Source of the DNA: Vulpes vulpes
Taxonomy: Eukaryota; Chordata; Mammalia; Carnivora; Canidae
Assembly: GCF_048418805.1 (NCBI RefSeq)
Contig: NC_132781.1
Span: 58,551,648 to 58,615,647 of the forward strand
Length of the DNA: 64,000 nt
Direction: 5' to 3'
Shown: positions 21,401 through 34,470 of the stretch, piece by piece
Layout of the letters: the number at the start of each line of letters is the position of its first letter
Position numbering within the stretch: position 1 is the stretch's first letter
Notes under the pieces: model-generated
The model's database searches: none
Seen by the model: only the letters and a program-made list of their open reading frames with translations
Told to the model about the DNA's origin: nothing
Position numbers and translations under genes: made by a program

Positions 21401-21961
21401 AAGCCATGGAGTTACTGTTGATTGTTACTACATCCTTATTCAGGCCCCATACTCTCCAAACAAGACCACGGATCCAGGAACCAGGACTCAGGATATCCCT
21501 GCCTTCCCTCCTTCCATACGTCTTCCCAGCTGTCTTTGGGCAGGGCCTGGGCTGATGGCCAGTAACCATGAGATGACTCAGACAAAACCCCCTCGCTCTA
21601 TAGCAACACAGAACCCCCCAATACAGAAACAGATCCAGAAACCAGAAAAGAACATGGAAAGTGCCCCCAGGAAGAGGACTGCTGGATTCTCACTTTGGGC
21701 CAGTCAAGTCAGGGACAGCTTCTTACAATATGCAGAGTCTGAGACAGCCTACATGGATAGGCAGGTTTAGGAGCAGAGGGGAAAGGAACTCTGGTAGAGG
21801 ACACAATGGGATCAAAGATGAGGAGGCCTGTGGGCCCGTGCGATTATGGGAGGAAGTCAGGAAGGCTCCAGGCCAGCCCCAGCCCTTGGTCTCTGAAAAG
21901 CACTCCTGTGGCCAACACCTGCCTCCTCCTCCAGAACAAGAGCCACCTCTACCCTAGGCAA

Positions 21962-21978
21962 CCCCCCCCCCCCCCCCC
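21962..21978. repeat. Poly(C) tract
   Basis: Seventeen C's in a row are followed by GCCCC. Length may be unreliable because homopolymers are error-prone. Confidence 0.9.
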
Positions 21979-23329
21979 GCCCCACATCCCATCTGCAGCT
22001 GGACCTCTAGGACTGACAGAGGCATATGGCAGCTGAGGCCCCAGAGGACACACCGAGCCAGATTCTGGCATTGTGGCTCGGCCACCTGCCAGCATACCTT
22101 CCCTGCCGGCTGGGCCCAACTGTCAGGCATATGCCAGGTGTTGGCCCCCTGGGTGGCCGCTGCTTGGCCCAAGCCAGCCTTCCCCAGGCCTGCAGGGTGG
22201 ACTCCCTGCACCCAGGCCCTAGTGCGTGCAGCACTCCTCAAGGACTATCCTCCATGACCCGGCTAGATAGGTGTCATCAGCCCTGACTCACAGAGGAAGC
22301 TCCAGACTGGCTGGGTCAGGACCCCAAGCTGGGCACCTTCTCTCTAAACATTGTTTTTCTTCCATTTCTGGTGCACCTCTAGGGGCTAGTGTGCTCTTGC
22401 CTCTCGGGACATAGCCCAGCACCCTGGGAAAACAGATTCAGCCTGGGGAAGCCCACCCTATGGAGCCTTCCTCTTCCTCCTGGGCCTGAGGTGGCAAGAC
22501 ATTTCCGGAGTGTAACTAAGCTCTGCTCCACCTCCACACCCTCCACACTCACATTCATTGCTGGTCACTGCCCACCTGTCCACCTGGGACATGGATGAGA
22601 GGGCAGAGTAGTGCAGAGGGGCACAGACAGGCACACCTGCCCCTCTGTCAGCTGCAGGGCTCTCAGGAACCTCCTGAACCACCACGCACCCCTGGCACCA
22701 CCTCCACGAGGCTGAGCTCCACTTCTCCATCCAGTCCTGCCACCTGGTGTAGAGCGACTGGCCAGCATGCAACCATGGCTTCTGGAGTCCACACCACAGC
22801 AGGCCCTGTACATTCCTGCGTTGTGTTCCCCCTGACCCTCCAGACCCCTCGCTGACCCAAGCAGGGCCTGGGAAGTGCAAGGCCTTCTGTAAATGCTGCA
22901 GGTGATCTCTGCTCTGAGCTGTGGCATGTGGCCAGGTGGCTGGCAGCTGGGGGGCAGGGAGGGGGTGTCTCAAGGCCCCTCAGGGACTCTCACTGCTTGG
23001 TTGTCGGGAAATCACAGCCTATGTCTGGGCCTCAGTTCCCCACCTACAGCATGGTGGGGTGGCTCCACAGTCAGGGGTCCTCTTCTGTGCTGACGTTCTG
23101 TAGGAGGCTGATGGAGGACGTGCTGGTGCCCTGCAGCTGAGCTCAGGGACGTGCGCGTTCTGAGCCTGGTATTGCCAAGGGGAAACTCTGGCTTTAGGAG
23201 ACTTTCAGAAACCCCCTGAACACTACCCTCCCCATTCACAACAAGCCATGGCATATGGGGGCATGTCTCAAATGCCTACCGGCTCTCAGATAAAACCGTG
23301 GAGGCGAGGTATGTATGCATGGGGTGGGT

Positions 23330-23540
23330 ATCACACACAGAGTACCGCCTGGTGGGACTGGGTGCTGGGCTAGATCTCTTGGGAGTGTTGGTAGCATGTG
23401 CACTCAAAGCAGCCCTATGGGACAGACAGAGCATCCATTTGACAGCCAAGAAGACTTAGGCTCAGAGGTCATGTGACTTGTCAGAGGCATCCCAGCTGGA
23501 GAGAGGCAGACCCTCAATGAAAATGCAGGCCTGAGTCCTC
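23330..23540 (-). mobile_element. MIR, antisense
   Basis: GACTGGGTGCTGGGCTAGAT, AGCAGCCCTATGGGACAGA and GGCTCAGAGGTCATGTGACT follow reverse MIR order. Confidence 0.7.
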
Positions 23541-23769
23541 GTTCACCTGGACATCCTCTGCAGGGTCCAGACCAGGTTCCTGCCCTCAGGGAAAAAGCAG
23601 ATGTGGCGGAGGGGGCACCAGAGCAAACTGCTTCTTTATGTTGCAAAATCACAAAAGGGATCACTGCTTCTAACTTGAGCTTATCAAGGGGGCTTTCTGG
23701 GAGGTGGTGGCACTTGGTCCCCCTGGGACCAGATGGCCAGGTGATACAGACGTGGAGGGGCAGACCACC

Positions 23770-24020
23770 ACAGGCTCTGGAGTCAAAGAGCCCAGAGTTC
23801 AAATCCCATGCTGTCTCTGTATGGCCACACGAGCTCAGGCTAGTTCCCAAGTCTCCTCTTTGTTGTTCCCTCTTCTGTAAACAGGGGGCCAGGTAGGACC
23901 CACCTCTTAACAGTGAGAACTTGCATGCAAAATACCAGCCTAGGACTATCAGGACCCACCTACACACAAGAGCTCAATAAACATGGCCACAGCTACTATT
24001 ATGACTATCATTATCATCAT
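23770..24020 (+). mobile_element. MIR, sense
   Basis: GGCTCTGGAGTCAAAGAGCC, AGAGTTCAAATCCCATGCTG, CTTCTGTAAACAGGGGG and AGAGCTCAATAAACATGGCC follow MIR order. Confidence 0.8.
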
Positions 24021-25029
24021 AAAAAGTGCTCATTGAACAGCAACTTTCTGTTCATCTCTGGCAGCCCACTCTGTAGACCAACTATTAACAATAAGGCCGG
24101 GAGATCCCTTGTCTCATGGCTGACCAGGCCCTTGGACCCGTGGAGGTGGCAGGAGGCACCCAAGGCCTCTGAGGGATGCCACCTTCCAGAAGGATGGGAG
24201 AGGCTACACTGGCTCCTGTGGCATTCTCTCAGAAGCTGGGAAGTGATGGCAAAGCAGTTCACAAAGTTACCAGGATGATGATCCTGAGCCATCCCCCTCC
24301 CCCAACTGTCTCAATAAAATAAATCTTGGCCTGCGGCTAGTGAGAGACCCTATATATTTACACGACGATCGTGCCTCATGATCACAGGACTCATGGTTCC
24401 AGCAGGCAGCGTGTGGCAGGAATGCCGGTGGTCCTAGGAGACTCTCTATTTTCTGGCGACTTTTATTGTCCATTATATCCTGGCGTTTACAGGGCTCTGC
24501 TCCAGGCCTGGCAGGAATATTGCACACAGTGGGGCTGGCAGGCCTTAATATTCCAGTCATCATCCTGCAGGTGTATCTCTGGGTCTCATCTATCCTGCCC
24601 CAGTCTCTGTGGGATATCAGGACCCCAAGGGGTTCCAGGGGCTCCGGTGGGACAGGGCTGGGGATGTGTCCAGAGGCATATGTATCCCCACCCAAGCCAT
24701 TTGCTTGGTTCCAGTCTGCTGTCCCAGGCCAGGCCACTGCTAACTCTTTGGCCTTCTTTGGGCTTGGAAAGGGGAGGGTGCAGAGGTGCACTGGAGCCAC
24801 TATTGGCTCAGGAGGGCTGCTCGATACATTCTCAGGAATTCTGTGACAGTTGGTATCACACTGGCTGCTTGAAATCAAACACGGGAGGAAGATTTACACA
24901 TGGAATTTGGCAAATACTCCAAGTCAGGGTTTTGGACAAGTCCCTCTCTCCACCTCTTCCCAGGGACCTGTTTGTTAAACACTTCCCAGCACACCTGGGA
25001 GGGGGTGACCTCGTGGGCCACTATGGGCC

Positions 25030-25240
25030 ACATGAACTTCAGAGTCAGGTGTGAATCCTAGCTTCTTCAATCACCAGCCATGTGACCTTAGGTAAGTTCA
25101 AGCCTCAGTTTTATCATCTATAAAATGGGGACATGCTTAAATTCCCAGGGCCATTGTGACAGTTAGAGCATCTTATGGAAAACACCCTGTGTGGGGCTTG
25201 ATATGTACCAGGAGCTTAATAAATAACTTTTGTCACCTAT
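25030..25240 (+). mobile_element. MIR, sense, nearly full length
   Basis: CAGAGTCAGGTGTGAATCCT, GCCATGTGACCTTAGGTAAG, CATCTATAAAATGGGGACAT and AGGAGCTTAATAAATAAC follow MIR order. Confidence 0.9.
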
Positions 25241-26369
25241 TCATTCAATATTCGCTTATCCCCTGGCTCTCATGGGCCAAAGCCTACACTGTCTGAGAGA
25301 AAGGAACACACAAATGCCCCAGGAGATGACAAATGTTAAATTCTTCCCATCTGGACAGTTCTTGAGTGTCTACAGAGGATTTATGCCTATACCACCTTGT
25401 GAAGCCACATGACAACCTGCAGAGGTGGGCAGAGCAGCACTTTTGAGATGGGAGCTGAGGGGTGGGAATTGCCCAAGGCCCCTGTCTGGGGGTAGCAAGG
25501 TAGGGCTCAGCCCTGAATCCCCCTACCTCCTGCTCTAGGTCCAGCAAGGCACTCATCTCTGAGATCCCAGGCCTAGCCAGGCTGGGCCCCTGATGGCGCC
25601 AGGGCTGACCTCAGAGCGAGCCCAAACACAGAGAAGGAGGAATAGGGGGTGAGGCAACACCCCCCCCCCCCAATCCCCGGTCTAGCAACCTGGCTGCGAG
25701 TCTTGGCTCCACGGCCACCTTGCCCCAGGCCCACCCCTGCTGGGCCCCAGGCTGCCCATCAAAAGTCTGGGAGAGCTGCAGTCAGGATGCTGTTGGACCC
25801 CATGGACCAGCATCTGTCTCCAGGCTTCCTGGCTTGGCCAAGTACTCCTCTTGGAATACTTGTGGAGGCCCCAATCCAGCTATACTGAACTTGCTATCTT
25901 ACCCTGCTGGGCAGGGCTCATCCACCCATTTCATAGATGAGGAAAACTGAGTTCAGAGGGCTGACCCTAGGCTGGCAGCGTGCAGGGCTTGTAATCAGGA
26001 GATCAAAGATCAGGAAGCCACCGAGTCCCCCAGTTCTGACAGCCTAGAGGCCCGCAGATGTGATGCTCCTGGACACCCTGGGCTCAACCCCAAGGGGCTG
26101 AGGAGTATTCTGCTGAAACAGGAGAGTGAGAATAATGCAAGCCACTCTGATGATTCAAGTAACCTTTGAAAGTAGGAGGTGGGCGGAAGTGGGTGGCATT
26201 TCTGGCAGGTTTCACCTCACTTCCTAGAAGGATGCGTCACCAGCTTTTGCTTAGTCAGTGCTCACATGACTGTCAACACTGTGGCACTGGGGTGGCACCT
26301 CCCAGCTCACTTGTCCTCGGAGCCATCACAGGCTGGCAGGTGGGGGCTGTCCACCTGTCAAGAAAGGAA

Positions 26370-26460
26370 ACCTTTTCATTTCACAGATGGAGAAACTGTG
26401 GCCCGGGAGTGAGGAGAGCTTGGTTCGGGGACACACAGTAGAGATCTAAGTCTTCGTACT
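26370..26460 (-). mobile_element. MIR fragment, antisense
   Basis: CATTTCACAGATGGAGAAAC then GGGACACACAGTAGAGATCT are MIR core phrases. Confidence 0.6.
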
Positions 26461-26729
26461 CCTTTACCCAAAGCTTACTTCTTCTATTTGAGGAGACAGG
26501 AAAGGAGGAACCCTCTGGAGCTTTAAAAGAAAAAAAGGGAGAAAAAAGAACTTGCAGCCAAACAGAATTGCAGCAGCGAGGCCCCAGCCAGCCCAAAGAA
26601 GTTTCCGAAATTCTGTGCAGTCTGAATTTTTGCGGGCTGAAGGGTCACGCGATTTCCTCTGCAAAAGGCAGACTTTTTGAAAAAGTCTGAGGGTGAAGGG
26701 GGAGGAGGGACATGTCCATGAGACCAGAA

Positions 26730-26815
26730 GTCATGAGCTTCAGCCTGGCTGCCCCTGTGACTTGCTGGGTGACCACAGACAGGTCCCTTCCCTCTCTGGG
26801 CTTCGGTTTACCTGT
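26730..26815 (+). mobile_element. MIR fragment, sense
   Basis: GACTTGCTGGGTGACCACAG and CTCTCTGGGCTTCGGTTTAC are MIR core phrases. Confidence 0.6.
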
Positions 26816-26960
26816 GTTTATTTACTACATGTCAAGCCTTGTTCTAATGCACTTAGGTGATGTCCGTCTCCTCATCCCTCACATTACATTATCATCTCTA
26901 CATACAGAAGGGGAAAACCGAGGCATGCAAAGGTCAGGCCCGCTGCGCTGGAGGAAGGGC
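26816..26960 (-). mobile_element. MIR fragment, antisense, abutting a sense copy
   Basis: TATTTACTACATGTCAAGCC and GGGGAAAACCGAGGCATGC follow reverse MIR order. With the preceding sense fragment it makes a head-to-head pair of old copies. Confidence 0.6.
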
Positions 26961-27689
26961 TGGGACCTCGAGCGAGGTGGTGCAGTTCCAGAGCCCACAT
27001 TCTCAACCATAAGGCCCTCTAGCCTGCTGCAAGCTGATCTCCAGTGCCCATCCTACCGTCAGAGGCTTTGCATCTGGGGCTTGGATGCCAACAAGCCTGT
27101 TTCTGAAGACTCTGGAAGCCACTCTAAGCTGCTGGCTTTTCTGTGACTTCTGTTGGCTGAGCAGCCTTGATAGCCACAGCCTAGGCCCTGGGGAGGCTCC
27201 CAGGTCACTGCAGCCAATGACCCACCTCTTTGAGCACCGGGAGTCGGAGCAGGAATGGACGGCCCCGCTCTGATGTCCATTTTGGAGTTTTACACACAGG
27301 TTGGCCTCTGGGACCGCAGGAGAGAGACTGCCATTCAGGCGTCCAAAAAAGAGGGAAAAACCATCTATTCATAGCCAGACAGAGCCCGCTCTGTGGAAAT
27401 GGTGCTACTGACACGAAAAGTAGCCCAGCTGTGGAAGAGATTCCCGAAAAGCCTGACCTGGGAAGGCTCAAAGGCTTGGGTGGTCACCAAGCTTATAAAA
27501 TAGGCCTGGATGCTCAACCATGAAATTCCTGAGGGAATAAGGTTCTGACCCAAAACCTGTCTTCCAAAGCAAAATTCTTCAGACAACATTTTTTTGGCTT
27601 AAGCAAGTAGACTGCTGATCTGTTTTGCCCCGATCTCTCTAGAGTAAGGAATACTCATGCCAAGAAGAACAGCTATGATATCCTGTGCT

Positions 27690-27840
27690 CCTGCCCCAGG
27701 CCACACACTGTGCCACAGATCTGGGCACACTTGTTCATTCCCACGAGGAATTATTACCTCCATTTTGCAGATCAGGAGACTGAGGTTCAGAGAGGCACAA
27801 GTCTGCAGAGCTGGGAGAAACAGGTAGAGGTGTGAATTCC
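27690..27840 (-). mobile_element. MIR, antisense
   Basis: CTCCATTTTGCAGATCAGGA, GACTGAGGTTCAGAGAGGC and AGAGGTGTGAATTCCGGCAC follow reverse MIR order. Confidence 0.75.
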
Positions 27841-29039
27841 GGCACCAGCCTGGAACATAGGAAGCGGGGACTGGCCCCAGGAGAACCTGTTACATGTATC
27901 CTCAGGAGAAGCCCTGGCCAGACATAGAAGTACAGAGAGAGTCATGTGCAGCAAGTGCACACATTCCTCCCTCCACAAGCCAGAGGAGGACTCCTGTAGG
28001 CAGACAGGTGGGAGAAAGCTGGCCCAGCTGCAGCTAAAATAACTCCATCAAGGCTGCCTCAGGCCTGTCTTTTCAAAGACACCGGAATCCCTTAACTGAG
28101 AACGCTGTGCTGAGCATCCAGAAAATTCCCCATGCTCTGTGCATATTGTTGCATCAGTGGCCATCTTGCACACATGCGCAGTTGCTGGAGAAGGAGAAAC
28201 TCTCAATCCACTCATTTAAGAGTGCATGTCTCACCAGAAACTTCAGAAAGGCCCCCAAAGAACCCACTAGCCCACATCCTAAATCTCAAAGACAGAAAAC
28301 TGAGGACTAGAGCAGGGAAGCGATGTGTCCAAGGATATTCAATTGCTTGTTGACTCAATTTTCAAACACACACTAGGACCAGCCTCTGTCCTCAATGGAG
28401 CTCCTCGTTCAGAGACAGGAGTCTCAAACCAGCACCTACAACCCAGCTGTTTTTACAACCGGGGTGTGGAAACACAGGAAAAGGGATGTGCAGTCTGTCT
28501 GTCCTGTCTCAGAACAGGAAGCTGCTCTGAACAGGGGAGCAGGGGGAGGGCACGCCAGGCAGGGGGTACAGCAGGTGCAGAGTCCTAAAGACCGGCAAGC
28601 CCAGCATCAGTTGTAGGACAGAGGCCCAAACAACTGCAGTGGCCTCAGGTCTGCAGCAGAGAGGGAGGGTCAGCAGCACCGATGAGGGGTCATAAGCATC
28701 TGCACACAGGGCTGGTAAGCGCTGCAAAGCCAGACTCCCCCTCCAGTGCTCTTCTGCGTACCACTCTGCCTCCCACAGTGCCAAGCCCAGATATAATGTT
28801 ACTGAATGCATCACGGGAGGAATCAAAGACCCAGACATGGTTCAGCAGCACCTTTCTTCTGCTGATGCTACCTGCATCATACCTGACCTCCCATGTCTGC
28901 CCTGGTCAGCTCAGGTTAACTGTGCCCACACACAAGGAAGGAAGGAAATGCCTACAGAACCTCCCTCTCAAGGGACTACACTGGGACCATGTCTCAAGAG
29001 TTCCATGAAGTTTATACTCCAGGTTCCAAGATACTCTCT

Positions 29040-29310
29040 CTTATCTGGCTTGTATTTATTGAACACCTACTGTGCAACAGGCTCCATACTAGGTACCTGA
29101 AGGATTTCACAGATGGGTGTTACAACCTCAAAGCCACGCAGCCATCCCCTCATCTTTCAGGGCTGGAATCATTACTCTGATTTCACAGGAGGGGAGCCAC
29201 GGAGCTCAGAGAGGCCTTGGACTTGCTTGAGCAAGATCCCTCGCTAGGAGGTATCAGGGCTGGGATACTAACCCAGAAATGTCTGACCACAGAGCCTTTT
29301 TGCCAAAATA
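29040..29310 (-). mobile_element. MIR, antisense, with internal insertion
   Basis: TTATTGAACACCTACTGTGC, ATTACTCTGATTTCACAGGA and GGATACTAACCCAGAAATGT follow reverse MIR order, with extra sequence in the middle. Confidence 0.75.
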
Positions 29311-29944
29311 GATAAGGGTCCCTGGAGGAAGAGAAGAGCCTAGATCCTTCCTTCCTGCCACACAGGCAGGCAGCCCTTAATCCACAGAGCAGGCGAGGCC
29401 GAACTGGCAGAACTGTCCAGAATGGCGGGCCCTGTCATTACTGGAAGGGGCCACACTCCAGGCCAAAGGAGCACAGCCAGGGCTGGGGACTTGTGCAGAG
29501 CACTGAGGGTCTTGGGCCTCTGAGGGTCCTTGCCAGTGCCACCAAAAGACTAAATGCTGATGGACTATCTTTCAAAAAGCTCCAATGAGCTGATCCACTC
29601 ATCTTTGGCACCTGCATTAAAGGATATACACAAGTCTAGGATACAGAACACAGACTCTGGAGTCAGAGTGGAGGGTGGCTAGGTCCCCAACCCTGAGTCC
29701 AGTCACGACCTGGCCCTGGCTGTGGTGACAGCCTCCCTCCCTGGACCTGGGTCCTTGTGTGCATCTGTCTCCTCTGGTAGGGATGTCAGCAGGGACCCTG
29801 GGGCTGCCTGGGCCCTGCAATCACAGGGAGCCACAGCAGTCCCCCTTGGAACCCTGTTTCAACTCAAATAGCTGCAGACACCCCAAAGCACTAACACTTG
29901 GCCATGCCCAATGTGGATAACCCTTCCTCCTCCCTGCTCAGGTC

Positions 29945-30345
29945 CCTGTACCAGGGTCTCCACCAAACTCATGTCTACCTGGACCCTGGGAATGTGGCCT
30001 TATCTGGGAATAGGCTGTTCGTAGAAGTAATCAAGTGAAGATGAGATCACCTGGGATCAGTGTGACCTCAGTCCAATAACTGGTGTCTAAGACACAGCCA
30101 GAAGGCCATGGGACGCCAGAGGCAGAGTGGAGTCCTGCGTCTACCCACCAAGGGACACCAAGCCTTGCTGGGAACCAGAAGTGAGGAGAGACATGTAGCA
30201 CACCCTCCCCTTGGAGCCTCCAGAAGGAACCGATCTTGCCCACACCTTGATTTTATACTTCTGGCCCCAGGACTGTGAGACAGTGAACCTATGTCACTAT
30301 AAGCCACTGGGTCTGTGGTGACCTGTTATTGTGGCTCTAGGAAAT
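29945..30345 (+). mobile_element. MaLR-like or other old interspersed repeat
   Basis: ATGTGGCCTTATCTGGGAAT, AAGTAATCAAGTGAAGATGA, CCTCCAGAAGGAACCGATC, GACTGTGAGACAGTGAACC and TAAGCCACTGGGTCTGTGGT follow the order of a well-known mammalian fossil repeat. I believe it is LTR/MaLR-type, but the family name is uncertain. Confidence 0.6.
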
Positions 30346-30674
30346 GAAAACACTCCCACCCCACCCGAGCTTGGCCAGAGAACACATGCCGCCATCTTCC
30401 CAGGTTCCCCAGGCTCTGCAGACTTCATCGAAGGCTCCAGGCTCAATTTGTGTTTCTCAGGCTGCAGAGGAAGTAAACCAATGCTTTCCAGGTCTGGGGA
30501 TTTCACAGGCCTATAACGTTTCCCTTAAATTCTGAAGATGGATATAAAGCTGCCAACTTTTTCTGGCATCCACAGTAAAATTTCCATCTATAATCACCAT
30601 CCCGCATAAAAGAGGACACCTGACATAAGAAAGTAGCTGACACCAGGCCCGCCTTTCAATTTTCTCATTTCTTT

Positions 30675-30863
30675 TATTTTTTTCTTTTCTTTTCTAAAGA
30701 TTTTATTTATTTATTAATGACAGAGAGAGAGAGAGAGAGAGAGAGAGGCAGAGGGAGAAGCAGGCTCCATGCAGGGAGCCCTATGTGGGACTCGATCACA
30801 GGACTCCAGGATCACACCCCGGGCTGAAGGTGGTGCTAAACCCCTGGGCCACGGGAGCTGCCC
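30675..30863 (-). mobile_element. SINEC with (GA)n expansion
   Basis: This reverse copy has a run of GA repeats at about 30722-30747. The 17-bp TSD CAATTTTCTCATTTCTT is perfect at 30658-30674 and 30864-30880. It is in the same sense as NEK6. Confidence 0.95.
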
Positions 30864-33436
30864 CAATTTTCTCATTTCTTGATGGACAGGTGAGAATCTC
30901 ACTTAGCCCTGGGCCTGGCCTGGATCTGGCATTCAGGAACCAGCAAACTCCAGCCACAGTGCCCTGCCAGGTTTTTTTTTTTTCCCCAGTCCTGGCTGAG
31001 GAGACGTGAGGCTGGCCTCCCCCACTCTCCTATGTGTATGAAAAAGGTTCTCTCCCTCTCAGAAATTTGCCCAGGATATTCTAGTTAAACTTGTAGGTAC
31101 TTCCAGTTAATCCCCTCTGAGAAGTGGGTGATCTCCCCGCCCCAGGGAAGATGCATTCCAGGCCAGTCAGTGAGGGTCACCGGGAAAAGAAAACACAAAG
31201 GAAAAGAGAAAAGCACAGCCCCACTCTTGAAAAGGAAACCAAATCGTGAAATTACTCAATGTAAGACATCATGGGCTGGGTGACTCCAGCTCTCTTCAAG
31301 GACACCTTGTAAACCCACACCCAGCCTCACAGGGAACAGTCCGGTGCCAGGGCCCCAGAGGAGCTTGTGAAACATCTGGCCCTGGCAGCCTGATGACCCA
31401 TCGGAAGCGGGTCGTCCCGCACTCCGTGAACATTGCACCCACGTCTGCCACGTGGTAAGCAGTGAGGTGTGCCAGAAGGGCCATCCAGGGGAGAAAACTC
31501 TGCCGGAGTGTGAGGTGTGCTTCTTTTCCAGTAACTCAAGCGTGCAAATCCCCCTCCAGAGAATGCCCCAGACCCTGGGGAAACTTTTGCCTGAGAGCTC
31601 AGGGTAGTGGCCATGCTGGAGTGTCCTCACTGGGACAGTCTTGGGCACAGGGCAGCTAACCTCAGGCGATAAGGTCTGACGCTGTCGCTTTCTGGGCTGG
31701 AGTCCATCTCTCCCGCCCTCCCCTTCTGTACGCCTGGGCCAGGGGCAGGGTGGGCCCCAGTTCTCAGGAAGCCAGGAAACACACTCTTTTCTGGGCGAAA
31801 GGCCCAGATTCCTTGAGCAGTCACAGGACATGCTTTTTCAGAGCTGTTCCAAAGCCACAGGCGCAGACTGGAAGTTTCTTTGGGCGGTGTGAACCTGCGG
31901 GGACAATGTGGGGACCAGCTGAGAGCTAGTGGGTGAGAGAGGCCCCAGGCGGCACCGCACAAGCCAGGGCTCTACCTGTCATTGTCGTGTGGCTCTGCGG
32001 GCCTCCGTTTCCTTTTCACCCCATCGTCATTCATCAAACATTCCCTCAGAGGCTCACAAAGCCAAGCGCTGTCTGAGGCACAAGGCAGAGGAGGTTCTAT
32101 CCCGTCCCCCTGGAGGGGTCAGGCAGTAGAGAGATAGATACAGACGTGGGGCGGCAGTAAGTGCTGGAGGGAAATGTAGCAGAGGAGGTGGTCAGGCTGT
32201 GCAGGTAAGGAGGCCTGGCTCCCACGGTCACCAGACAGTTAATTCAGACTGTGTAGCAAACTGCTCGGCACATTCTCAGCACCTGGGGAGGCTGGGTCTT
32301 CCTGACTCCCACACTGCACAGGTGGAGCAACTGAAGCCAGAGATGGACTGGGGTGGCTTCATGGGGACTGAGTGGGTTTGGGGCCTGATCTGGCCTCACA
32401 TTTCCTGGGGAGCCAAGAGGCTGCCCCCCGACCCTGCCCAACCCTGGCAGGCCCCATGCTTTCTCGGAGTGGAGTGGCTCTGCTTCCAACATTATGCCCA
32501 TGATAATGGGTCACAGCCACCTGCTCTCCAGGCAGCAGGTAATTGTCCTTCCTGAATTGGAATCTGGGCTCCTTCACTTTACTTGCTGGGAAACCCTGGC
32601 CAAAGTGCCTAGGGTGTGCCTGGCACACCGGGTACACACCTGTCTCATCTTTACCCAGCACTGGGGGGGGGGGCGGGCTTTGGAGGAGGGGCCGGCCCTG
32701 ATGTGGGAGCCGAAGTACAGATCTGGTCTGGACAGGCCATGTCCAGCCCTGGGGGATCTTAGTGACTAGAAGGAAAGGCCAGGCAGAGGAACCAGTGCTC
32801 TAATGAGAGTGGAAGGTCACACACATGTGCAGACCAGCCCTGAGGCTTCTCTGCTGGGTGTCTTGGCCACAGTCCTCACTTCTCTGAATCTCAATCTCCC
32901 CAGTTGAAATAGAGGTTCTGGTGATGATAAAAATGAGACCCCAGATACATGAAGTCACCCAGCCAGTATGGGACACATTTATCTCATCTGTCCATTTAAC
33001 ATAAAAATATTCAGGCTGCATCCCCAGCAGGTGCTACGCCCTGTGGTGGGCAGGGGGCTGAATTCCTTAATGGCAGGCAAAACCCCATCTGCTTTAGAAC
33101 CACTGGGCTCTACGGGAGGGTGCACAGAAGTTCCTGGGCTAGCCTGGGCTCACCCTCCCAAGAATCTTACCTCTGTGGAAAACTTCACCTGGACAGATCC
33201 TGGGAACAGCCGGCTTATCCGCGGGGCACATCTATGACGCCACACTGCTGCATGCCCAACCTGAGGCTGTGAGCCCCCCTCACTGCATGGCTAACACCAG
33301 CTGCCAGAGAGGCCGACTCCCGCGGGTGGGGAAAGCTCTGACCCCCCCACTCCCACCCCGCATACACAATGTGCCACAGACATACGTTAGAACTCAGAGC
33401 CAGTCATTTTCACAGCTTTGCTTCTGACTTCACCAG

Positions 33437-33469
33437 ATCAATCCATCCATCAATCAATCAGTCAATCAA
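33437..33469. repeat. (ATCA/ATCC)n short tandem repeat
   Basis: ATCAATCCATCCATCAATCA then GTCAATCAAG; an imperfect tetranucleotide tract. Confidence 0.85.
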
Positions 33470-33754
33470 GGGAGTATCAAAACTCAATCACAGTGACAAC
33501 ACAATTCAATCCCTGGGAAGTGTATCAGACCCAAGGCTCCTGCAGATAAGTGAGATGGCCTGGAAATGGGGAAATGAATGTATTCCGGCAACAGACACCT
33601 TGAAGAGGCCTGGCGTCAGCACTCCCATTAACTCTGACTTCTTTCATCCCCAGGAATCAAAACAGCTTCTCTGACAGGGAGGAAAGAAATGACAAACAGA
33701 AATCGGATTTAGGGGAAATAACACATCCATGGCACCTTTCCCCCCTTCCCAAAG

Positions 33755-33905
33755 CAGCCTGCAAGCTTTACATATTTTATCATTTATTCTCACATTGTCC
33801 CCAGCAAGTCTTAGGCGTTGGCCTTGCTTTTCACAAGAAAGCTGTGAGGGAGGCTGGGGTTTAGAGGTGAGGAGCCTCCCGCCAGACAGCCAGCAGGAAG
33901 GGCTG
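33755..33905 (-). mobile_element. MIR fragment, antisense
   Basis: GCTTTACATATTTTATCATT and GAGGCTGGGGTTTAGAGGTG follow reverse MIR order in a diverged copy. Confidence 0.55.
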
Positions 33906-33934
33906 GGGTGGGGTGGGGTGGTTGGGGGGTGGGG
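33904..33934. repeat. (GGGGT)n G-rich tract
   Basis: GGGGTGGGGTGGGGTGGTTG continues as GGGGGTGGGG. Four or more G runs on the plus strand could form a G-quadruplex. Confidence 0.85.
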
Positions 33935-34319
33935 CATGGAGCCAAAGGCCGTTCCTGGTGGAACTGTGGCCTCAGACAGCTGAACCGCTCAGAGACAGTT
34001 TGTTGTCCACACTGGCGCCTCCCCACCAGCCTCCCAGGTTTACCACCACCTCATCAAACCATTATCCACACATGCCACCAGAAACACGGCCCCTCCTGTA
34101 TCAGCCTTTAAAGCTTCCAGATAAAGTCATCACTCCAGAGCTCAGTATCCAAGGCCTCCTTACCTGTCTGACCCCAATCTCAGGTAACACCTGTCATTGA
34201 CCACATTGGCTCCAGAGAGCCTCTTCTGGTTTCCTGCAACCCCTGCTTCACACCTCCCAGTGCTCCCACCAGCATGCCCTCTCCACCTGGCTATCCCCTG
34301 CAGATCCTTATAGGTACCA

Positions 34320-34470
34320 GAGCAGCAACTGGTACAGGGAGATGGATCTGGGTTCAAATCGTTGCTGTGTGACCTTACACAAGTCACTTTACTTCTCTGA
34401 GCCTGGGACTCACTTATAAAATGGAGCTGTTTAAAGGTGAACACTAGCTGATGCTCACATATGTAAACCC
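34320..34470 (+). mobile_element. MIR, sense
   Basis: ATCTGGGTTCAAATCGTTGC, TGTGACCTTACACAAGTCAC and CACTTATAAAATGGAGCTGT follow MIR order. Confidence 0.85.

Noticed and set aside
24267..25054. Opposed frames of 227 and 203 codons at 24.3-25.0 kb
   Set aside because: No recognisable domain, low-complexity composition, and the two overlap on opposite strands. The right part runs into a MIR.
31256..31831. 191-codon minus-strand frame
   Set aside because: No recognisable motif; other frames are open in the same stretch. No flanking splice signals stand out.
33437..33469. Evenly spaced short repeats suggesting a CRISPR-like array
   Set aside because: It is a tetranucleotide microsatellite with no spacers, in a mammalian genome.
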